Part shown: positions 48,500-62,520 of the stretch, in pieces
Numbering within the stretch: the first letter of the stretch is position 1
How the letters are laid out: each line of letters starts with the position of its first letter
Assembly: GCF_036324505.1 (NCBI RefSeq)
Contig: NC_086360.1
Coordinates: 15,469,293 to 15,533,292 of the forward strand
Reading direction: 5' to 3'
DNA length: 64,000 nucleotides
DNA from: Eleginops maclovinus
Taxonomy: Eukaryota > Chordata > Actinopteri > Perciformes > Eleginopidae
Notes under the pieces: model-generated
Told to the model about the DNA's origin: nothing
Databases searched by the model: none
What the model saw: only the letters and a program-made list of their open reading frames with translations
Made by a program: the position numbers and the translations under genes

Positions 48500-48640
48500 G
48501 TTAAGTATGTTTAACACCATGATCCAACCCTGTACTATATAGTGTATTAACAACAGGCTATTTTTATCATGATAAATGTAACACCAAAACCACAAGACTT
48601 TACCCCAAAAAGCCCTAACACCAGGATTTTCACACTGGCA
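48500..48640. repeat. Second cluster of TAACACC/AGTGTATTAACA motifs, upstream of the CIDE-N-like gene
   Basis: Four or five copies of the motif seen at 46262-46680 recur here: TTAACACCATG, AGTGTATTAACA, GTAACACCAAAAC and CTAACACCAGG. The matching arrays on both sides of one small gene suggest that the whole 46262-48640 block is a single unit. Confidence 0.45.
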
Positions 48641-51600
48641 AATTTGCTGTGTGTATAATGTCGGATGGAAAGTGCAGCTATCCATCACAAAGTTGTGTTC
48701 AAAGTGTACGATTTATTCAGTTTCAGAGTTGAGTCTATAAAACCAGGAAATCAAACTAAATGTTGAGTTTAACCATGTCAAAAATGGTGGAAATCAGCCA
48801 AATTATGATGCATTACTCTCGCCCCCCTTCTCATGCAGGTAAAGCAGGGTCATTTGAAAGTTGTGCCAACCTCATTTGGTCGAAAATACTCAGGCATATG
48901 AAATATAAATGGCGCCATGCTGGCGATTCTTCCTCTGTTTCCGTTTCTGGTCAGGTAATGTTTTTTCAGGTGATCACACATGCATGCAGACAGGATTGCA
49001 AGCGGAGGCACTCATATCAGCTAGGGCAATAAGCAGCCATACTGCCAGCCAAACAGTCAGCCAGAGGAGTTAATTTAAAAGCCAGCATGTCAGCACAACT
49101 TCTCCACACACACACACACGCAGCTCCAAGTGGCTGTTGTTTTATTCATCACTGCGGTAAGGTAGGTGGCCCTGAGGATCCAACACCCACAGAGCTGCGT
49201 GCATGAGGTATGGGTGGCGGAGTGCATGTCTGTGAGTGCATGTATATATTTTAGTGTATTTGCGATATATATATTTGTTGTATTAGTGAGTCATGGCACA
49301 CACTCTGCAATCACTCCCCTGCTTCTAAAAGTGTTTTTATAGCCCGGTGATTTATTGTTACCTGTTACCTCTGTGTCTTTCTTTTCTCCACTTAATAAGC
49401 CAGTATTGTTCAGCAGGACGTCAGCTACAGAAAAGCAGCAAGTACAGTAGGAATCACTGAAAGAGAAACAACCTGCTTCCCCTGGGCCTCATGAGCAACT
49501 AAAGGTGGATAGCAATGTCACCACAAAGGTGTATTCCCATTGACGGATAAAATAAGCTGTTAAGACCCAACAACCATAAATCCTTGAAATAAAATACAAA
49601 AAGGAAACTTCTTGAACTGTGTAAAAGCCGTCTTATTCTGATAAAGATGCAGAATAAGACACAGTTTTGTTAGAAAGGTTAGATCATTTTTACAAGAAAA
49701 TACTTGTAGAGCACTTAAATACAGAGTTTAAAGACACCATGTGATTAAATGTGCACTACCTGATGAGAATTTATTAAAGTAATGTCTGTAAAATGTGAAA
49801 CATCCTCATTGTTAGGGGAAAATACAATTGACCTTGATGTACTCGCTGCATTCAAAGCCGTTTCCTTCCGACTCAGGAAACTATCATCAGAACAGAAGCA
49901 AAATCCCTCAATGGAAAGGAGTTTAAGGAAAGCCTGTTCATTTCGGTACGTGCATATGTGATCAAATACAACAAAATAAATACATTATAAAATGCCTAGT
50001 GTATTATAGACATTGCGAAACATTAAAACAACTCATCCGAATTTGACTTCAAACAGCCATTAAAAGCATAAAGAGCCCGTCTTAAATTGAAGCTTTCAGG
50101 TAGAGGCTTGGCTGGCTGCGATGCAGTGATGGCCACTGACCGGTGAATAGTGTTCAGTAGCAGCAGCACTAAATAACCGTTGAGCGGGTTTAAATGGGCC
50201 AATTTGTTATTTAAATGTGCAGGGAACTGTGTAGTGGAGGGAGATAGCCGTACTGTAGGCGGTGCAAATAACTTCATGTTCTTGCCTGAACATCGTCTAC
50301 GAGTTCCATTTGTGTGCATCGGTGAAGATATATTTAACTATTACACAGAAAAAGAAAATGATTCCCCATCAACCAGTTACGCAAATTAGCCATTAAGTAG
50401 AGAATTCAGGAGGTCAAATGCAGGCCAGTAATCTGTGTTGCTACCACCTAAGACAATAAAAATGAAGTAATGCAGCCACCTCTCGCCTCCTTGAAACACA
50501 CACAGGACCACACTAGAGAGTCAGTGGAACAATAAAGATCAACAATATACAGTTTAACAAAATAAAGGCAAAACCGAAAGGGAAAGCATAAAATGGAGTA
50601 GTGAAGGGTTTATTGAAAGAGGTGGGAAACTGCAGATGAATAATAAAGCATTATCCTGAAATGATTTTGTCTTATAATTTAGGAGATAATCATTGGATAC
50701 ACATTGGTCTCTCTAAAAAACAGATTCATGAATAAAAATAGTCTCTGAAAGCAGAACAGAGAGAAGAGATAAGCACCCTATTGCTGCAACAATTGACAGT
50801 CAGAGTTACGTTGGAAGCGTGTTCATGTCGAGATTAGTGTATTTCCACAGCAATCTGCTCTGCACCACATGCAAATCAGACCAGGAGGTTTGCATTTGAA
50901 ATTCCAAATCTGCTTTACCAATCTGTTTCGAGTCCAAGTCCAGACCATCACTTTCAGATTTAGTCTTTTTGGGGGCTTTGATATATATTGCTTGACATAT
51001 TACCCCGAGGAAATTCAAATTTATGTGCAAATGATACCCCTTGAACTTGTCTTGTGCAGAGATCTAAGCCTGGCTAAGAGGGTCAGAGGAGATGGACATG
51101 CTAATAGGAAGTTGTCGAGTCTCTTTACCTTGTGTCTATTAGACCCAGAATGCAGTGTGCAGAGAGGCAGAAGGGGTCAGGGGACACTGTGAGCCTATAA
51201 CCCGCAGGTCCACATTTCAATTCTAGTCAGTTTGATCTTTTGCATGACTAATTATGTATTTCTGTATATGGTGTACATTACCTGTTGATAGTGGCACCAT
51301 ACTTCAAATGTTACCCCCCTGAATAGCTTAGAGCTGCCCAGTCCAACCACAGTTGTGTTTTGCAACATGCATTATCATACTTCCCCCATTTTCAAAACGC
51401 CTGGTCTTTTAAACGTTTAATTCAACCTTTAGGCACAACTGTCATATATATTGCTTTTTCAATTCTAGAGAGTCCTGAAGAAACCAACCGTCCCACTTGT
51501 TCTACAAAATATTATTTTCTTTATCAAATATACGTTTAGGAGCCTAGAAATATATCATCAAAAAATCCTCAATTAAATGAAAGACTTGCAGTATTACTCT

Positions 51601-51762
51601 AATCTAAATGCAAGCCTTAAAAAGGAAGAAGATCTTAGATGGCAAACAAAGTGGTTGGATTGTTGCTACACTGAACCAGACATGTGATCTATTCTCCTAC
51701 AGTCACACGGGTCAAATGTTTAAGTGTTTACAGACAAATTGTCAAAAGTTTGTTTAGCAACA
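48641..51762. other. Intronic DNA, nothing recognised
   Basis: Frames at 48760-49032 and 50023-50389 lack any recognisable domain. Confidence 0.55.
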
Positions 51763-52884
51763 TAAAGGTCTCCTATTATGCTATATTTTAGCAATATATT
51801 GTAGGGCAATATCTATACAAAGCTTGTCTGTAAAGACAAAATACAAAACAGATCACCCATTCGAGCATGCCTCATACCCCTCTATTTGAGCCCTGTTCCT
51901 GAAGTGCTGATTCTGTGACTGTTGCTTTGAATTTGAGCTGAGCTGAAGCTGACCACGCCCTTTTGCAGCTCTCTCCACTGTGAAAGTTTTCTACCATACT
52001 CAGCTAAAAGCTGCCGTGATTAAACCCCATATTATGTTCCAAACCACATCAAGCATTTTTTCTGAAACACTGCTCAGTGTTTACCACTAGAACAGTGACA
52101 TTATACAACAACTCTAACGGCCCGTCCACGTTTCCGTTGGGAGCTTCAATGGAGACGCCTCACGTTCACTTTGAATGGGGTGACGTCAAGCTTTGCTAAA
52201 CTGAATTGTGGTTCCGTTGCTTCGCTTTGCTTACGTTGCTCGCAGTGAAAGTTGAAAAAGTTCAACTTTTCAAGCGTTGACGGAAAAACCAGCCAATCAA
52301 ATCCCATTTATGCAAATATGCCAGTACAAGCGCTCGCCAATCAAACCGCCTGCATGTAAATATGCTGGGAGATTCATAGCGCGGCTCATTTCCTCATTTT
52401 CCCCAGAATGGAGGAGGAAATAATAATACACTTGCAGGGATACAAACAGGAGGAGTGATTGGTTGTTGGTCGCATTAACCCCCAGCGTCAGACACCCCCA
52501 CTGGCTAGCATCAACGCAACAGAACCATGTATTCGCTGCGTAAGTCGCTCCTGCAGACATCCTGCTGAACACACACACACAGAGGTGCTGCAGAGGGAAT
52601 TCAGAAGGCGACTGTATATGGGGGACGATAGGTTGGGACGTGTCACGTGGGTGGGACGTTGTCAGGAGTTCAATGTAAAGCCAGCCCAAATTTTGGTTAT
52701 GACATCATATTGGCAGCAAATCTGGATCAGCTCGTTTGTACCCCCATTTTTAGAGATGTGGGTTAGGAGGAAAAGACAGAGGGTTGTATTTTCTGACACT
52801 TTGTGAGTCTACTTACACACCGGGGACACATATTTATGTATAAAAGACAACAAAAAGTGCATTTTGCATAACAGGGGACCTTTA
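51763..52884. mobile_element. Long copy of the same TIR family (1122 bp)
   Basis: The left end TAAAGGTCTCCTATTATGC (51763-51781) and the complement of the right end TAAAGGTCCCCTGTTATGC (52866-52884) differ at only two positions. The middle (about 52120-52640) is absent from the 21461-21909 copy and may itself include a nested repeat beginning ACGGCCCGTCCAC. Part of this middle recurs inverted near 62340-62505. The open frames inside (52297-52806, both strands) have no recognisable domain. Confidence 0.8.
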
Positions 52885-52990
52885 AAGTTGACCCCTTGTT
52901 ATCAAATGATCAACATCCACAATTAGGCCAAATAGTGAATCCAATTGAATGATAAAGACCTCATCAAATCCCTCCTGGGACTGTTTGCAG

Positions 52991-53910
52991 CAGTGGCGGT
53001 GCGTCAATAGTGGGCGCTTGGGCGCCGCCCACCCTGACTTTTTGAGTTAAAAAACGTTATATATACAACATAATTGAAATAAGAAATGTACCGTGTTTAT
53101 GGGTTAAATGTGTATGGGAGACCACTGTCAAGAACCGCTAAAATGTGTCCGGACATAATATATTGCCATTCGCCTTTTCTGAGAATAGGCAGGTCGGCTA
53201 CCGTCCGTGGGCGCCGATAACATGGGAGTCTATAGGAGAGCTTATACTTTTCTCAGTCATTTTAGCAAGGATAGCTTTTCATTGGGGGATGAAACTTAGA
53301 TATGTGGGCGCAAATCTTTGCCAATGGCATTGTTTCTTAGTTCAATGTGACATTCTTAGATACGCGATTGGACTATTTCGGCGAATCAGCATCGTTATCA
53401 TTCCCTAACCACAAGCGTAAAGAGCAGCACCGTAGCTAGCTGAAACTTAGATTGAGTGAATATGGCGACATCGATGGCTGAGAACTCCGTGCAAGCTCTA
53501 CTTAAAACACCGTTTCATCGACTATCAGATGTCGAAAAGAAGAAATTGAAAGACTTGGGACCCGAGCGTCCGGATTTAAACATTCAACAGACGACCACTG
53601 ATCGCGGGAGAACCTACACTCGGACTTTCTCCTCAAACTTGTATGCTAAGCGGAATTGGTTAGCTGGTTGTACAGTGAGCAATGCCTTTTTTTGTTTCCC
53701 TTGTCTGTTATTTCAAAGTCCTGGGACTGAAACACTTTGGACTACAACCGGGATGAAGGATCTAAAGCACTTCACACAAAAATGTAAGAAGCACGAATGT
53801 GGCCGCAGCCACCTAACCAACTGTCTTAAGCTAAACCTCTAAAAAAGTGCTATTTAAACCGTGCCGCCCAACTGCGCCCCCCCAAAAAAAATGTTCACCA
53901 GCCGCCACTG
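52991..53910 (+). mobile_element. hAT element (CAGTGGCGG termini) with perfect 8-bp target duplication
   Basis: GTTTGCAG occurs at 52983-52990 and again at 53911-53918. The left end is CAGTGGCGGTGCGTC and the right end complements to CAGTGGCGGCTGGTG. The 920-bp body carries one plus-strand open frame (53462-53842) for a TTF-type zinc finger and lacks a catalytic domain, so the element cannot move itself. Confidence 0.92.
53462..53842 (+). CDS. TTF-type zinc-finger miniprotein from a hAT element (ZMYM1-like N-terminus)
   Basis: From ATG at 53462 the frame encodes 126 residues with no interruption. Visible features are a basic linker ending KKLKDLGPERPDL, then YTRTFSSNLYAKRNWLAGC, then NAFFCFPCLLF, then TGMKDLKHFTQKCKKHE and a final C..SH pair. 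This order matches the TTF-type zinc finger that precedes the hAT catalytic domain in zinc finger MYM-type 1-like proteins. The full-length family exceeds 500 residues; here the frame ends straight after the finger (LNCLKLNL-like tail at an internal deletion). If expressed it would be a stand-alone DNA-binding module. An in-frame GTG at 53456 is a less likely start. Confidence 0.65.
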   Translation: MATSMAENSVQALLKTPFHRLSDVEKKKLKDLGPERPDLNIQQTTTDRGRTYTRTFSSNLYAKRNWLAGCTVSNAFFCFPCLLFQSPGTETLWTTTGMKDLKHFTQKCKKHECGRSHLTNCLKLNL

Positions 53911-53918
53911 GTTTGCAG

Positions 53919-58360
<4,442 letters not shown>

Positions 58361-58720
58361 TTGGGACACCTCAGGCAAAACATCCCAGATGATGTTTCAA
58401 AAACCCTAAAAACCATTTAAAAGTAGAAGGCAGCTCATTTTCTTTCTTACTGCACCGCAGAGAGAGAAAGAGGAAGAGAGAGAGTGACGAAGACTGAGAA
58501 AGAGAGTGACCCAGTTAGAGAAAATTTAAATAGGGATTCCATTTAGAGGGCCACATTAATTGGAGCAGATGCCTTCTCAATTATTAAGAGGCCTCCAAGG
58601 GTGTTAGCATGGGCTAAATTTATCCCACACGGCTTTGACTGGGCTTGTCCAATCTCATACAGCATCTGCAGACAGAGGCAAGAAACATGCATGGTGTTTC
58701 ATACACCAGTGTGCACACGT

Positions 58721-58752
58721 CTCTCTCTGTCTCTCTCTCTCTCTCTCTCTCG

Positions 58753-58785
<33 letters not shown>
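58721..58785. repeat. (CT)n microsatellite
   Basis: CT repeat with GT, CGCTCC interruptions. Confidence 0.97.
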
Positions 58786-58787
<2 letters not shown>

Positions 58788-60439
58788 AAGTGTTAGACAT
58801 ACAAACAACTCTCATAAAACACATGCTAACCGACTCACAAACTGCTTTTAAAGTATTCCCTAGAAGAGAGGAACATTATAAAATAATTTTCCAGTGAGTC
58901 AATGGCCCATCTTCTTGGTTCCATCCCAAGCCTTTTGAGCCACAATGGCTTCCTAGCTTCCTCCAACCTGCACTGTAATGAACCAGCAGGCAGAAACTAG
59001 TCTCAGGAGGCCAACACGTCTGCCCCGATAGAGCATTGGACAAAATAGAGTAGGAGGGAGAGAGAGGAGCAGAGAGGCAGTGAGTTCTGCACCATTTCAT
59101 GAATGCATTAATAACCTCTCTTTTCTCCTGTGTCATGAAAAAGAAAATCTGGAGGAGTTCAGAAAACGATTCAATTCTGACATGTAGAAGAGGCATTATT
59201 TAAACTGGAGAGTAAAGGAGTCAGTTTGTGATTAATGCATCGTTGCTATGATGCAGGCTGGTAGCCACAAGCTGCTGAAAGGGGCTGTAAATAGCACGCC
59301 TCCATGAGAAACAATTTAAGTAAACTAGAGGCATCACTCCAGAGAAAATGCCTCGAGGAACCCTAATGAAATTGTTTCGTTTTCTCATTCTCCCCTCGGG
59401 AGATTTGTCACACCCATTTTGCACAAATGTCTGCATTTGAAACAAAGCACGGTTTGAACTTAACCCATCTGTGAAGGAAAGATTCACCTGGTCACTCTGT
59501 GCTATAAGTGTCTTGGATGTAAGCATTAATCAAAGACTTTCCATAACTAGGGCCCATATCTACTTTCCTTATAGACTAGATATAATCAATGCTATCTGAA
59601 AAATCACCAAGGCCACAATTTGAACTATTCCATCTGAATCCCTACAGCTGGGTTCGGTCCCAACATCAGTAAATTAAGCATGAACAGTTCTTAAAGCCAA
59701 AATGGTGAGGGACCACTGCAGAATGCACCTTATATAGGCTTACCAATACTAGTTTTCTTCCACACAGATTGGAAAAAGTCCTCCATAACAATGTGTAATG
59801 TATTTGCTCAACCCTGGTTTATATATGCTCACATGAAACATTTTAAAAGACAATAAACAACTAGTCCAGCATTTGTTTCTAAACCTTTTTCATAAGAACT
59901 GTAGAGCCCTACGAGTGTCAATCTGCTACCTGATATCAAACGTTCTCTTCCTCTTCCCTTACTTTCCGGGTTTACCTTTCATTCGTTTGTACATTTTGAT
60001 ACGACATGTGAGGGGTATTGTGCTGTGTCATGGGCCAAATATAGCGATGAGCCAGGCCGTCACCATTTGAACTTTAACATTAAAGAGAGGCATTAGGGTC
60101 AGAGCCTAATAATGTCATTCTGAATTAAACTGACTGAATGAAAGAGATCTCTGGGGGGCATACCACAGAAATTATTTCAAAGGGCTAAGTCAACTATTTA
60201 AGAATTGCATAACAAAGATTGTGTATAGGACACAAAAATGAAAGGCATGAGGAAATTCAAGAAAAAAACTCCTTAAAATTTGACTAGAATATCAATGACT
60301 AAATTGGGTGCTAATAACACCCCATGGGGAGTTTGGTCAAGGTTTTTAGAAGCTCTTTGTGATTAATAACGACAGAATTTGCAATACGATTGCTGACATC
60401 CACCTGGATCCATCGTCTTCTTAGTTAGTGTATTATCTC
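58786..60439. other. Intronic DNA, possibly including conserved noncoding sequence
   Basis: 59100-59560 is a repeat-free, moderately AT-rich stretch with TAATTA-like and CATTAATAA-like words. It looks like a candidate regulatory region, but only a cross-species alignment could show that. Confidence 0.35.
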
Positions 60440-60665
60440 TTGAATTTAAACAAAATCTATTGCACGTCTGTCCTTCCTGGGAGAGGGATCCCTTCTCTGT
60501 TGCTCTCCCCAAGGTTTCTTGTCCAATGAGAGGGTCCAAGGGCAGAGGGTGTCATATTTGTATTCATATTATGTACAAACTGTAAAGTCCACTGAGACAA
60601 ATGTAGAAATTGTGATATTGGGCTATATATACTGTATATAAATGTGATTGAATTTATAAATATTT
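60440..60665 (+). repeat. Teleost dispersed repeat, non-LTR-like 3' tail
   Basis: The stretch from CTATTGCACGTCTGTCC through GAGAGGGATCCCTTCTCTG, CAAGGTTTCTT, and on to TGTGATATTGGGCTATATA is a sequence I recognise as a very common teleost interspersed repeat. It usually ends with ATAAATAAAATTGATTG. Here it is diverged and the exact family is not certain. Confidence 0.55.
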
Positions 60666-62070
60666 GTTTTAAAAACCAGATAAAACATCTGTGCCTCATC
60701 CTGTCGTTATTAAGGAAACAAGGTGGGCTGCCTCACAGAGTATGATGTGCAATGTAATGCAAATGTTCCGCCTATTTACTTCCTGCTGCTCATTACAGAG
60801 AGAAGTACTCCACCTAGATTAAAAGAAGCCAATTCATGTGTGTCACAGGGAGGTGAACACAAAGACAGGGTGAGGAAGACTGGAGGGCATATGCAATTGC
60901 ACATCAGCACACAGGAAGTTTGACTTGGATACGAGATTGAGATGGCGGTGTTGGTAATGAGGCACATGTGAGTCAATGAATGTGGGAATCAAAATTTTCC
61001 AGGTTCTCTATAGGAGTCGTTCAAGGATGAAATAGAAGGAAATTAAAGTCTTTCACACTGACATACTTGGCTTTAATCTAGCACACTCTTATTCTGCCCC
61101 CCCCCCTCACATCCATTTTTAGTATCTCTCAGACTTATCTTTTTCCACTTTCTCTCTTCGTCATCTGCTACTTGGTTTCCGTCTCTTGCCGTCCCTCACG
61201 TCCTCTGCCATCTAACAGGCATCCAGCCGGGGGGAATGAGGACGAGGTCAGCACATTTCTGGGCCATTCTCTTTAATGTCTACTGTCCATTTTACTCTCT
61301 CAACTCCTCCCTTTCTCCTCTAGACCTTGACCCATTCCCCTCTGTCCCACTCTGCCCCCTCCTTGCCTCATTCCCCCTATCATACTTCCAATTTTGGAAT
61401 GATGAATGACCATGACGCTTTGCTCTTGGGCAGTTTATTAACTTCATGGAGTGGGGTTAGATATGTAGCAGGCCTCACTTTGTCTCACACTTCTTCTTTA
61501 GTCCTTTACTTTCTACTTTTCCCCTTTCTCTCCATGTCCTCCTTCGTTCATCAACCTCTTCTCTGTAATCCTTTCCCCTTCTCTCTTTCTCCTCCCTTTT
61601 ATCTCCTCCCATCTATCCCCTACGGACAAGACACCGCTGAAACGATCAATGTTTGGCATGGCAACATACATCTCAGCATATCCCCCCCCCCACCCCCCTT
61701 TCCCCATTGAAATGAGTGGCACAGCCATATATTTGCTTTATGTTGTCATTACTTACTCCAGAGCAGCATGTGCACTTCTTGGGAAGCGGCAGCTGTGTTC
61801 AGCGCAAGTAAGTTACGGCCAGGCATGATATCACATTTCGTGACATGTAAATGCCTTGAACACATACACACGCCCTGACATTCACACAGATCGACTGGTG
61901 CATAAACTCACACACACCTACCAACAAATATGTGCTAAAGTACACACCATTGGCCATGTAATGCCATGTTAACGGTGACAGAGGGCGGGTCGACAGGCTG
62001 TAGTGTAGGTAAATGGTATTAGTTATTGTGTCCATTACTGTTTGTCCTTGAAAGTACCAAACCATGTTAT

Positions 62071-62071
<1 letters not shown>
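60666..62071. other. Intronic DNA with a pyrimidine-rich block
   Basis: 61090-61710 is C/T-rich on the plus strand and contains C-runs at 61098-61107 and 61682-61698. No gene. Confidence 0.6.
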
Positions 62072-62155
<84 letters not shown>

Positions 62156-62162
62156 GTGTGTA
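62072..62162. repeat. (TG)n followed by (TATGTG)n
   Basis: A dinucleotide run of about 29 bp changes to nine or ten TATGTG hexamers, a likely expansion of one TA interruption. Confidence 0.98.
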
Positions 62163-62199
62163 CACATGTATTTTAGGATTTTTCAAAATCGCTTTACAA

Positions 62200-62520
62200 A
62201 CCCTTTTTTATGTACGCATCGCCTGTTTATGTATAATTGCTGAAGAAGTCGTGCACCGCTCAGACCTCCATCAGCAGATACTTCGGAGGTCGGAGCAGCA
62301 GCACTGTGTCTCAGTGGACAACGCAGAAACGCAGTGGACACATGGTTCTGTTGCGTTGACGCTTGCCGGTGGGCGTGTGTGGGGCTTTGGGTTAACGAGA
62401 CCAACAACCAATCACATTAATCTCCAGCCCCAGACACTCACCCTGTCTCTGCCACCTCCCTCCATGCCTGGTTCCTCCTGTTTGAATCCCTGTATGTGTA
62501 CAGGGACTTGTCGTATAAGC
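62200..62520 (-). repeat. Inverted partial copy of the 51763-52884 repeat family, interrupted by the hAT insertion
   Basis: Words such as CATGGTTCTGTTGCGTTGA, CCAACAACCAATCAC and CCTCCTGTTTG.ATCCCTG in 62340-62505 recur in the same order on the minus strand of 52433-52550. The rest is more diverged and carries an insertion relative to that copy. The left boundary is uncertain. Confidence 0.5.

Noticed and set aside
52297..52806. Open frames of 115-130 codons on both strands
   Set aside because: They lie in the middle of a TIR element, overlap each other on opposite strands and have no recognisable domain.
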